NCBI RefSeq assembly: GCF_000192745.1
Contig: NC_015259.1
Coordinates: 2,929,001-2,993,000, forward strand
Length of the DNA stretch: 64,000 bases
Direction: 5' to 3'
Source: Polymorphum gilvum SL003B-26A1
Lineage (GTDB): Bacteria; Pseudomonadota; Alphaproteobacteria; Rhizobiales; Stappiaceae
Below the pieces are notes generated by a model, which was not told the origin of the DNA, did no database searches, and was given only the letters and a program-made list of their open reading frames with translations. The stretch's first letter is position 1. Each line of letters opens with the position of its first letter. The position numbers were made by a program, and so were the translations under genes. Positions 46,675 through 55,700 of the stretch are shown one piece after another.

Positions 46675-47280
46675 GTGGCCTCGTGTCTTTTCCTCAAACC
46701 GATCAAGGGCGCCGGAAGCGACCTGCCGGACATTTCCGGCTTCGTCGACGACCTCGACCAGATCGACCACTACGATCTGGAGACTGCCGATCTTGGCGCC
46801 TATCGCGCCCTCCTGGTGCCCGCCCATCTCGACCAGAGGTTCTTCGGCACCCTGACCGGCAAGATCACCACCTTCCTGAACGCAGGCGGAACCCTGGTCT
46901 TCAACGGTCATGTCGCCTGGCCGATGCTGCCGGAATTCAGGCCCTTCCAGGTGCTGGATCGCGTGACCCTCGACACGTTGCAGGTACATCGGCTCGCCGA
47001 TCATCCCGTCTTCGAGGGCGTGGATCCGCAGCACCTGACCCTCCGGCGCGGCGTCGCCGGTTTCTACGCCCGCGGCCATAATCCGATGCCGGAGGGAGCG
47101 GTCGCCCTGCATGGCCTCGGACCCGATCGGGCCCCCTGCGACTGGGTCTACCACCGGCCGCAAGGCGGGCGGATCCTGATGCACGCGGGAAACGACCTAT
47201 GGATGTACGCCGGATCGAGCGACACGACCGCACGGATCGTGCCGCAGTTGTGCCGCTGGGCGGCCGGACGGGAGCATTAG
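46675..47280 (+). CDS. ThuA/glutamine-amidotransferase-like protein (first of tandem pair)
   Basis: A 201-residue alpha/beta protein resembling the ThuA-like class I glutamine-amidotransferase fold: DLGAYRALLVPAHLDQRFF, ITTFLNAGGTLVFNGHVAW, and a C-terminal GGRILMHAGNDLWMYA. The position of the nucleophile Cys is occupied by NGH, so amidotransferase chemistry is unlikely. GTG at 46675 is chosen as start because GGAG lies 6 bases before; a TTG lies 5 codons upstream. It is 3 bases from a related downstream gene. Confidence 0.75.
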   Translation: MASCLFLKPIKGAGSDLPDISGFVDDLDQIDHYDLETADLGAYRALLVPAHLDQRFFGTLTGKITTFLNAGGTLVFNGHVAWPMLPEFRPFQVLDRVTLDTLQVHRLADHPVFEGVDPQHLTLRRGVAGFYARGHNPMPEGAVALHGLGPDRAPCDWVYHRPQGGRILMHAGNDLWMYAGSSDTTARIVPQLCRWAAGREH

Positions 47281-47283
47281 GAC

Positions 47284-47883
47284 ATGGCCACGATCGCAGC
47301 GCTCGACAGCGGCACCTACTATCATCACCGTTCGCTTCACGAGCCCCGCTACCGGGCCTTTTTCGACGAGATCGTCTATGTCCGTGACCTCGAGCGGACC
47401 GATCTGGCGGCCTTCGACATCGTGCTCGTGTCCTGCCGGACCGACCCTTACGTGCTGATCCCGCGCAAGGACCAGTTCCGCCGCTTCCTCGATGGCGGCG
47501 GAACCGTGGTCGCCATGGGCTCGACCGGCCAGCCGGCCTGGCTGCCAAATGTCGTCTGGCACGACACGCCGACGAATTTCTGGTGGTGGAAGGAAGGCGG
47601 CAGCCTCGGCCTCGAGGTCGCGACCCCCGACCATCCGCTGTTCGGCCACATCACGCTCGCGGACGCGACCTGGCATCACCACGGCCACTTCGACGTGCCG
47701 GACGGGGCCGTGTCGCTGATCGACGTGGCCGGACGCGGCTCCGTGCTCTACGAGGACCACGTCAGCACGCCGGGCTGCATGATGATCACAGCGCTCGACC
47801 CGATGTACCACCACGGCAGCCATTTCATGCCGGCGACGACACGGTTCCTGGACGGCTTCCTGCCCTACCTGCGCAGCCTCTAG
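47284..47883 (+). CDS. ThuA/glutamine-amidotransferase-like protein (second of tandem pair)
   Basis: A 199-residue protein of the same general fold as the preceding one: DLAAFDIVLVSCRTDPYVL, FRRFLDGGGTVVAMGSTGQ, then His-rich ADATWHHHGHFDVPDG and MYHHGSHFMP. No Cys occupies the nucleophile elbow (GST instead). Many His residues suggest metal binding. The two proteins may form a heterodimer. The role in amine use is unknown; the pair closes the plus-strand transporter unit. Confidence 0.75.
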   Translation: MATIAALDSGTYYHHRSLHEPRYRAFFDEIVYVRDLERTDLAAFDIVLVSCRTDPYVLIPRKDQFRRFLDGGGTVVAMGSTGQPAWLPNVVWHDTPTNFWWWKEGGSLGLEVATPDHPLFGHITLADATWHHHGHFDVPDGAVSLIDVAGRGSVLYEDHVSTPGCMMITALDPMYHHGSHFMPATTRFLDGFLPYLRSL

Positions 47884-47918
47884 CGAGGGCAAGGCGCCTC
47901 CGGGGCGGCTCCCGGGCG

Positions 47919-47953
47919 GCTCCGGCCGAAGCTCCGACCGAAAGGGCCGGAGC
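47919..47953. terminator. bidirectional terminator hairpin between convergent genes
   Basis: A 9-bp perfect stem GCTCCGGCC (47919-47927) / GGCCGGAGC (47945-47953) with a 17-base loop lies in the 77-base gap between the convergent ThuA-like and flavoenzyme genes. No T-run follows on either strand, so efficiency is uncertain. Confidence 0.5.
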
Positions 47954-47960
47954 GTGCCGG

Positions 47961-50477
47961 TCAGGCCCGGAGGCGGGCGTTGTCCGGGTCGAAGGGGGAC
48001 TCGGCGATGACGACGGCCTTGTGCGGCTTGCCCAAGATGGTGATGTCGAGTTCGGTACCGAGAGCGGCGAGATCGGGGCGGACCATGGCGAGCGCGAGGC
48101 TCTTGCCCACCCGCCAGCCGTAGCCGCCGGAGGTGGCGCGGCCGACGAGAACGTCGTCCTTATGGATCGCCTCGCTGCCGCGCGCATCGGCATCAGTCAC
48201 GCCCAGCACTTCCAGCGTGACGAAGTTCCAGCGCAGGCCCTTGTCCTTGCCCGCCAGCACGCCCTCGCGGCCGAGGAACTCGCCCTTTTCCGGCTTCACG
48301 AAACGGTCGAGGCCGGATTCATAGGCGTTGTACTCGATGGACATTTCACGCGGGATCAGGCGGTAGGACTTCTCTAGCGCCATCGACACCATGGCGCGGA
48401 TGCCGAAGGGCTTGATGCCGAACTCGGCTCCCGCTTCCATCAGGGCGTCGAAGATGGCGTTCTGCATTTCGATCGGGTGGTGCAGCTCCCAGCCCAGTTC
48501 GCCAACGAAGTTGACGCGCAGCGCATGGGCGGTGGCGTTGGCGTTGGCGACGCTGATCTCCTTGCCACTGAGCCAGGGGAAGACCTTGTTCGACAGGTCC
48601 GTGTCCGTGAGCTTGGCCAGCACCTCGCGCGAGCGGGGACCGGCGAGCACCAGCACGCCATACTGCTGGGTGATGGGCCGGAGCGTAACGGAACCATCAG
48701 CGGGCAGCATCTTGTTGAGGTAATCGTGGTCGTGCCGCTCGAAGGCGCCGGCGGAGACCAGATAGAAGGCACCCGGCTTCCACTCATAGACCGTGAACTC
48801 GGCCCGCACGCCGCCAGACTTGGTCAGCATGTGGCAAAGCGCTATGCGGCCCTGCTTCTTCGGGATGGAATTGGCGAGAATGCTTTCCAGCCAGGCACGG
48901 GCGCCGGGGCCGGAAACGTCCATCTTGGCGAAGGCGGTCATGTCGAGGACGCCGACACTCTCGGTGACATTGCGGCACTCGTTGCCGACATGCTCGAAAT
49001 AGTTGGAGCGGCGGAAGGAGTATTTCTCGACGATGCGGCCATCCTCCAGCGCGGGCGAATGGTTCTCGTTGAGCAGCACGTCTGGCCGGTCCAGTTCCTC
49101 TTCCGTGAGAGCATAGCCGGCAGGGGCGAACCAGTTGGCGCGCTCCCAGCCATAGACCGAGCCGAACACCGCACCCAGCGCCTTGAGGCGGGAATAGCAG
49201 GGCGAGGTCTTCAGCGGGCGCGCGGCGGGCCGTTCCTCATCGGGATAGTGGACCGTGAAGACATTGGCATAGGCTTCCTCGTTCTTGGTCTTGAGGTAGC
49301 CACGGGTGGCATAGGGGCCGAAGCGGCGGGGATCGACGCCCATCATGTCGATGGAGGGCTCGCCCTCGACGATCCATTCCGCCAGCTGCCAGCCGGCGCC
49401 GCCGGCCGCAGTCACGCCGAAGGAGTGCCCCTCGTTGAGCCAGAAATTCTTCAGGCCCGGCGCCGGGCCGATAATCGGCGATCCGTCCGGCGTGTAGGCG
49501 ATGGCGCCGTTGTAGACCTTCTTGACGCCAACCTCGCCGAAGACCGGAACGCGGGCAATCGCCGTCTCGATATGCGGCATCAGCCGGTCCATGTCTTCCT
49601 GGAACAGCTCGTATTCGCTGTCATCGGAGGGGCCCTCCATGTAGCAGCAGGGCGCGCCCTTCTCGTAGGGCCCGAGGATGAGGCCGCCGTTTTCCTCGCG
49701 CATGTACCAGGAACTGTCCGCCTCGCGCAGCACGCCCATCTCGGGCAGGCCCTGCCTGTGGCGCTCGACGATGGCCGGATGCGGCTCGGTGACGATGTAC
49801 TGGTGCTCGACCGGAATGACGGGGACGTCGAGACCGACCATGGCGCCGGTCCTGCGGGCAAAGTTCCCGGTGGCGGAGACCACGTGCTCGGCCGTGATCT
49901 CGCCCTTGTCGGTGGTCACGACCCATTCGCCGCCCGGTTTCTGGTGAATGCCGGTGACGGTAGTGTTGCGGTAGATCTGCGCCCCGCCTGCACGCGCGCC
50001 CTTGGCAAAGGCCTGCGTCAGATCGGCCGGCTGGACATAACCGTCATCGGGGTGCTGGATCGCGCCGAGGATGCCGTCCGTCTCGCACAGCGGCCAGATC
50101 TCCTTGACCTGGTCCGGCGTCAGCTTGTTGACCTTCACGCCGATGGTCTCGGCGACGCCTGCGTAATACATGAACTCGTCCCACCGGTCCTTCGTGCGGG
50201 CGAGACGGATGTTGGAGACGAGGCGCAGGCCAACGTTCTGGCCGGTTTCCTCTTCGAGCCGGTTGTAGAGGGCGACCGAGTATTTGTGGATCTGGCCGAC
50301 CGAATAGCTCATGTTAAAGAGCGGCAGCAGCCCGGCCGCGTGCCAGGTCGAGCCGGAGGTCAGCTCCTTACGTTCGATCAGAACGACATCGGACCAACCC
50401 TTCGTCACCAGGTGGTAGAGCGTTCCGGTGCCAACGACACCACCGCCAATGACGACAACGCGCACGGTCGATTTCAT
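47961..50477 (-). CDS. dimethylglycine/sarcosine dehydrogenase-like flavoenzyme with GcvT domain
   Basis: An 838-residue enzyme expected to demethylate dimethylglycine, sarcosine or a related tertiary/secondary amine. The N-terminal DAO-type FAD domain (about 5-400; VVVIGGGVVGTGTLYHL) has TSGSTWHAAG with His46, the residue that binds FAD covalently in DMGDH/SARDH. A linker (FAO_M-like, about 400-460) and GcvT folate-binding domains (about 465-830; GVLDMTAFAKMDVSGPGA, FVGELGWELHHP) would capture formaldehyde as methylene-THF. GGGGGAG precedes the ATG at 50477. It is divergent from the MttB-family gene. Confidence 0.93.
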   Translation of the reverse strand: MKSTVRVVVIGGGVVGTGTLYHLVTKGWSDVVLIERKELTSGSTWHAAGLLPLFNMSYSVGQIHKYSVALYNRLEEETGQNVGLRLVSNIRLARTKDRWDEFMYYAGVAETIGVKVNKLTPDQVKEIWPLCETDGILGAIQHPDDGYVQPADLTQAFAKGARAGGAQIYRNTTVTGIHQKPGGEWVVTTDKGEITAEHVVSATGNFARRTGAMVGLDVPVIPVEHQYIVTEPHPAIVERHRQGLPEMGVLREADSSWYMREENGGLILGPYEKGAPCCYMEGPSDDSEYELFQEDMDRLMPHIETAIARVPVFGEVGVKKVYNGAIAYTPDGSPIIGPAPGLKNFWLNEGHSFGVTAAGGAGWQLAEWIVEGEPSIDMMGVDPRRFGPYATRGYLKTKNEEAYANVFTVHYPDEERPAARPLKTSPCYSRLKALGAVFGSVYGWERANWFAPAGYALTEEELDRPDVLLNENHSPALEDGRIVEKYSFRRSNYFEHVGNECRNVTESVGVLDMTAFAKMDVSGPGARAWLESILANSIPKKQGRIALCHMLTKSGGVRAEFTVYEWKPGAFYLVSAGAFERHDHDYLNKMLPADGSVTLRPITQQYGVLVLAGPRSREVLAKLTDTDLSNKVFPWLSGKEISVANANATAHALRVNFVGELGWELHHPIEMQNAIFDALMEAGAEFGIKPFGIRAMVSMALEKSYRLIPREMSIEYNAYESGLDRFVKPEKGEFLGREGVLAGKDKGLRWNFVTLEVLGVTDADARGSEAIHKDDVLVGRATSGGYGWRVGKSLALAMVRPDLAALGTELDITILGKPHKAVVIAESPFDPDNARLRA

Positions 50478-50735
50478 CCCACGTCTCCCCCAACAGCTCA
50501 CCGGTCACGCCGCCGGCTGCGCCGACGCTGGAACGTCCCAACCCTAGAAAGAGAGCAGCGTCACAGGATGCGGGCTCCCGACATCCAGTGTCGTCAACCC
50601 GCCATGGCGAAGGCCCGCGGCGGAAAGCCGATGACGGTTTTGAGAAACGCCAGGACGCAAACGAAACGCGTCAACGGTCCGGGCTGACGCAGTATCGCGG
50701 TCAATGCTCCCGCAGTCCGCACGAAGAGGCTTCCA
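50478..50735. promoter_or_regulatory. divergent promoter region with CGACA-N5-TGTCG palindrome
   Basis: 258 bases between the flavoenzyme (leftward) and the MttB-family gene (rightward). A palindrome CGACA-TCCAG-TGTCG lies at 50579-50593. Its arms are the same TGTCG half-site as in the direct repeats before the corrinoid gene, and CCGCC (50599-50603) partly matches the second half of that motif. A shared regulator is plausible but not shown. Confidence 0.4.
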
Positions 50736-52277
50736 ATGTCAGACGATTCCAGCCGCACCGTCCGGCGTGGCCGTTCCGCCCGGCGCGAGCAGCGGACGGC
50801 CGGCGGTCTCGGCCTCGGCTTGCCCTACATCACCCGGGGCATCCCGATCTATGACGTCCTCAGCGACGAGGGTGCGGACCTGATCGAGGTGCAGGCCGAC
50901 ACGATCCTGCAGGAAATCGGACTCGAGTTCCGGGACGACACGGAAGTGCTGGACATCTGGAAGAATGCCGGAGCCGATGTCGACGGCGAACGGGTCCGCT
51001 TTCCCAAGGGGCTGCTGAAGGAGATCGTCAGGACCGCGCCGGCGCAGTTCGTCCAGCATGCCCGCAATCCCGCCCGAAACGTAGTGATCGGCGGCAACAA
51101 TCTCGTCTTTGCCCCCGTCTACGGCCCACCCTTCGTGACCGACCTCGACAAGGGCCGGCGCTACGGCACGATCGAGGACTTCCGCAATTTCGTGAAACTG
51201 TCCTACCTGTCGCCGTGGATGCACCACTCCGGCGGGACGGTGTGCGAACCGGTCGACCTGCCGGTCAACAAGCGCCATTTCGATATGGTCTATGCCCATA
51301 TCAGGTATTCCGACAAACCCTTCATGGGGTCGGTCACGGCGCCGGAACGTGCCCGCGACTCGGTTAGGATGGCGCAGATCGTCTTCGGCGAGGAGTTCGT
51401 CGACCGCAATTGCGTCATGATCCAGCTCATCAACGCCAACTCGCCGCTCGTATTCGACGCCACGATGCTCGGCGCCTTGAAAGTCTATGCCGCAGCCAAC
51501 CAGGCCTGTATCGTCTCGCCGTTCATTCTGGCCGGCGCCATGAGCCCGGTCACGGTCGCGGGCACGCTGGCGCAGGTACTGGCCGAGGCCTTGGCTGGCT
51601 GCGCCCTGACACAGCTTGTCCGGCCCGGCGCGCCGGTCGTGTTCGGCGCCTTCGTCAGTTCCATTTCCATGCAGTCGGGAGCGCCGACCTTCGGCAGCCC
51701 CGAGGGCACTCTGCTTCTCAATGGTGCCGCCAAGCTCGCCCGGCGTCTCAATCTTCCCTTCCGGTCCGGCGGCTCCTTCACGGCGTCCAAACTGCCCGAT
51801 GCGCAGTCGGCACAGGAATCGGCGCAGACGATCACCGCAACGCTTTTGTCGGGCGTCAATTTCGCGCTTCATGCAGCCGGCTGGCTGGAAGGCGGGCTGT
51901 GCTCCTCCTACGAAAAGTTCATTCTCGATGCCGACCAACTCGGCATGATGCACGTCCTGGCCAGGGGAATCGACCTGTCCGAGGAAGCGCTGGCGATGGA
52001 TGCCCTCCGCGAGGTCGGGCCGGGCGGACATTTCCTGGGTGCCGCCCATACCCAGCGCAATTTCGAATCCGCCTTCTTCCGTTCGCAGATCGCCGACAAC
52101 AATTCCTTCGAGCAGTGGCTATCTGACGGCGAACTCGACGCTGCCCGACGGGCCAACCGCATCTGGAAGACACAGCTCGCCGAATACAGCGGCCCGGAGC
52201 TCGATCCGGCCCTCGACGAGGCCCTGCTTGCCTTCATTGCCCAACGCAAGGCATCGTTTCCAGACAGCAACATCTGA
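50736..52277 (+). CDS. MttB-family (non-pyrrolysine) amine:corrinoid methyltransferase
   Basis: A 513-residue TIM-barrel methyltransferase of the trimethylamine methyltransferase superfamily. GLPYITRGIPIYDVLSDEG, VFAPVYGPPFVTDLDKGRR, GTVCEPVDLPVNKRHFDMVYAHIRYSDKPFMGSV, and the C-terminal GGHFLGAAHTQRNFESAFF are family blocks. There is no in-frame amber codon, so it is not pyrrolysine-dependent; such members (for example MtgB) demethylate quaternary amines such as glycine betaine. The adjacent DMG-dehydrogenase-like gene supports glycine betaine, but proline betaine, carnitine or others are possible. Confidence 0.94.
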   Translation: MSDDSSRTVRRGRSARREQRTAGGLGLGLPYITRGIPIYDVLSDEGADLIEVQADTILQEIGLEFRDDTEVLDIWKNAGADVDGERVRFPKGLLKEIVRTAPAQFVQHARNPARNVVIGGNNLVFAPVYGPPFVTDLDKGRRYGTIEDFRNFVKLSYLSPWMHHSGGTVCEPVDLPVNKRHFDMVYAHIRYSDKPFMGSVTAPERARDSVRMAQIVFGEEFVDRNCVMIQLINANSPLVFDATMLGALKVYAAANQACIVSPFILAGAMSPVTVAGTLAQVLAEALAGCALTQLVRPGAPVVFGAFVSSISMQSGAPTFGSPEGTLLLNGAAKLARRLNLPFRSGGSFTASKLPDAQSAQESAQTITATLLSGVNFALHAAGWLEGGLCSSYEKFILDADQLGMMHVLARGIDLSEEALAMDALREVGPGGHFLGAAHTQRNFESAFFRSQIADNNSFEQWLSDGELDAARRANRIWKTQLAEYSGPELDPALDEALLAFIAQRKASFPDSNI

Positions 52278-52296
52278 GCCACCAGGCCATTCCGTT

Positions 52297-52329
52297 CCGT
52301 TCAGTGCCGTACAGTCCCGGCACGAACGG
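52297..52329 (+). terminator. hairpin downstream of the MttB-family gene
   Basis: CCGTTC-A-GTGCCG pairs with CGGCAC-GAACGG (12 bp with one bulged A, 8-base loop) starting 20 bases after the stop codon. No T-run follows. It is a plausible 3' end or mRNA-stabilising structure. Confidence 0.4.
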
Positions 52330-52762
52330 CGGCGGACCGGCCTGCCGCGCCTTCTCCTTATCCCCTGGTCACCTCGGCACGGCCGCACAAGCGGCTATCC
52401 GGCGCGGAGAATGATCAATAAGACTTGCACCGGGGCTCCTGCGGAGCTATCGGCAACGAGGTGTTTTCGCGAGGATGCCGCTTCGGCTCCTCGTCGGAAA
52501 TGCGTGCTGGGAGAGGCATGCAGGTCATTGTCATCGGGGCGCGACATATCGTAGATGTTTTCTGTTCACACGAATGGATCCGCTCGTTGAGATCCAAGAG
52601 ATACCGGCTGGGTACAACGAGGTAAAAATGCATATACCGATTGTCATAAATAGTTATTTTCACGTTTTCCGCCAAGGCATGACACTCGCAACAGGCCAAC
52701 GATAGATAACACTCAACAGGTGACTGTAGCAGCAGGGCTAAAACGAAGCGCAGGCTTGTCTA
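52330..52762 (+). promoter_or_regulatory. AT-rich leader region of the capsule-lipid synthase gene
   Basis: A 433-base gap without a credible gene, clearly AT-richer than the rest of the window from about 52500. TTGTCA at 52528-52533 with TAGATG at 52552-52557 (18-base spacer) is a possible promoter. The long leader and low GC could reflect regulation or foreign origin. Confidence 0.4.
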
Positions 52763-55700
52763 ATGGCGTCAATTAAAAGCAATATTGAAATTATTGGATA
52801 CTCAAGCCGTCTTCCGGGCGCACAGTCCACCGAAGAGTTCTGGAGGGTCCTAAAGGAGGGGCGCTGCACCGTTACCAGTGTTTCCGAAGATCGCTGGCCG
52901 CTGACCCGATTCGGGCATCCGGATCGCTCGGCAGCGGGCAAGACCTACACCTGGGCTGCTGGCCAGCTCGATGACGTCTGGGGATTCGATCCAGCATTCT
53001 TCGGCATCTCGCCGCGCGAAGCGCTCCAGATGGACCCGCAGCAGCGGATCCTGCTGCAGCTGGTCTGGGAGGCGCTCGAACAGGCCGGCCTGCCGCCGAG
53101 CGCCCTAGCGGGCAGTTCGACCGGCGTCTTCGTCGGCGCCTCGTCGCTCGATTACCACCACCGCTTCGTGATCGATCCGCAGAATGCCGACATGCAGTTC
53201 ATGACCGGCAACACGCTGTCGATCGTCTCGAACCGCATCTCCTACATCTACGACCTGCGCGGACCGAGCTTCACGGTCGACACCGCCTGCTCCTCGTCCC
53301 TGGTGGCGCTTCACGAAGCCGTCTCGGCGCTCGAAACCGGCCAGATCGACACCGCCATCGTCTGCGGCATCAGCGTGCTGCTGAGCCCGTTCGCCTTTGT
53401 CGGCTTCTCGCGCGCGTCCATGCTGTCGCCGACCGGCCTGTGCCAGGCCTTCGACGCCAACGGCGACGGCTACGTGCGCTCCGAGGGCGGCGTCGCCGTG
53501 ATCCTGCAATCGGCCCGCGCCGCCCGCCTGCCGGGTACCAAGGTCCACGGCCGGATCGTCGCATCCGGCATCAACGCCGACGGGCGCACGGTCGGCCTGT
53601 CGCTGCCGTCGCCCTATGCTCAGGCAGCCCTGCTCGAGGAGATCTACGGCGGCCTCGAAATCGCCCCTGATCGGCTTGCGTTCGTCGAGGCGCACGGTAC
53701 CGGCACGCGTGTCGGCGACCCGGCCGAGGCAGACGCACTCGGCAAGGTGATCGGCCAGAAGCGCAGCACCCCGCTTGCGATCGGCTCGGTCAAGACCAAC
53801 GTCGGCCATCTGGAGCCGGTATCCGGCCTTGTCGGCCTGCTCAAGTCGATCCTGGCGCTGAAGCACGACCTGCTGCCGAAATCGCTGCATTTCCGCACGC
53901 CCAATCCGGACATTCCGTTCGAGGACCTGAACCTGCGCGTGGCAGCGGAGCCGGTGCCGCTGCAAAAGGACGGATCCCCGCGCCTTGCCGGCGTCAACTC
54001 GTTCGGCTTCGGCGGCACCAATGCCCATGTCGTCCTTGCCGACGGCGACGCGCCGGAGGTGTCCGCCGAGCCATCCGATCCGACGACGCCGCTGGTTCTG
54101 AGCGCCCGGGGCAAGGCGGCGCTGAAGGCGCTGGCGGAACGCTATCGCGAAGCGCTCGACGGCAAGGACGATCCGTCGGCAGGCGCGATCTCAGCGTCCG
54201 CGGCCTATACGCGCGACCTGCTCAGCGACCGGCTGGTGGTGCTCGGCGCCAGCGCCGAGGAGAAACGGCAGGCGCTCGACGACTTTCTCGCCGACCGCAA
54301 GTCGCCCAATATCGTGCAGGGGGCAACCGTCCGCGCCAACCAGAAGATCGCCTTCGTCTTCTCGGGCAACGGCTCTCAGTGGGCCGGCATGGGCTGCGAA
54401 GCCTATCAGAAGGATCCGGACTTTCAGGCAGCCTTCGAGCGGGTCGACCGCAAGTTCATGGGCGTCGGGGGCTGGTCGCTGTTGACCATGCTCTTCTCGG
54501 AGGACCTCGAGACCGAGATCGAGCGCACCGAGATCGCCCAGCCTCTGCTGTTCGGCATTCAGGTAGCGCTGGTCGAGGCGCTCGCCAGGCGCGGCATCCG
54601 GCCGAGCGCCGTTGCCGGCCACAGCGTCGGCGAGGTAGCCGCCGCCTGGTGCTGCGGGGCGCTGACGCTCGACCAGGCCGTCAAGGTCATCCATGCCCGA
54701 TCGACTCAGCAGGAGGTGATCCGCCATCTCGGCTCCATGGCCGCACTGCTGCTGCCGGCGGACAAGGCCAGAGAGGCGATCGCGGAGGCCGGGTTCCCTC
54801 GCATCGAGCTCGCTGCGATCAACTCGCCCCGCAGCGTGACGATCTCCGGCCCGGTGGAGAGCCTCGACGCCTTCGCCAAGTTCGCCCGCAAGAAGCGCTG
54901 GGCAATGCGCCGGCTGAACCTTGCCTATCCGTTCCATTGTGCGCTCGTCGAGCCGATCCGCGAGCCGCTGCTTGAGGCGTTGTCCGGCATCGAGCCCAAG
55001 GCTGCCGACCTGCTGTTCTTCTCCACAGTCGACCCGGACGCGGAAGAGATCCGCCTCGATTCCGACTACTGGTGGCGCAACGTGCGTCAGCCGGTCCTGT
55101 TCGCCGATGCCATCGAGCGCATGGCCGGTCAGACCATCGGCGTTTTCGTCGAAATCGGCCCGAAGCCGGTGCTCGGCACCTACATGAATGACGTGCTGCG
55201 CGAGGGAGGGCACCGCACCGACGTGCTGCCCTCGCTGGACGCTCCGGTCAAGGGCGGCGAGCACGCGCTCAATCCGGTCGAGACCGCCGCCGCCGGGATC
55301 CTCGCCCATGGCGGAGAGGTCGATCTCGAGGAGTTCTTCGGCGAACCGCCGCGCGCTTTCGTCGGGCTGCCGAGCTATCCCTGGCAGAATGTCGACTACA
55401 AGCCGGAGGCCACCGCCGAGAGCATCGACTACATGTTCGGCACGACCTGGCCGCTGCTCGGCTATCGCCTGCGCCAGGACGTCGGCGAGTGGTTCAATCA
55501 CGTCGACCCGGCGCTGTTGCCCTGGCTTGCCGATCACAAGGTCGAGGAGTCGATCGTGTTCCCGGCGGCAGGCTTCGCCGAAATGGCATTGCGGGCCGCG
55601 ATCCGCTGGACGGGAGCCGACGAGATCGAGTTGCGCGATTTCGACATCCTGCGGCCGCTGGTTTTCGACGGTTCGGAGATCTGGGAGACGCAGGTCCGCA

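Noticed and set aside
50736-52277. Pyrrolysine-containing trimethylamine methyltransferase
   Set aside because: The frame runs 513 codons to TGA without an internal amber codon, and no pyl genes are in the window.
52415-52699. Small frames in the leader of the synthase gene (both strands)
   Set aside because: No family resemblance, poor ribosome sites, and composition unlike coding regions of this genome.
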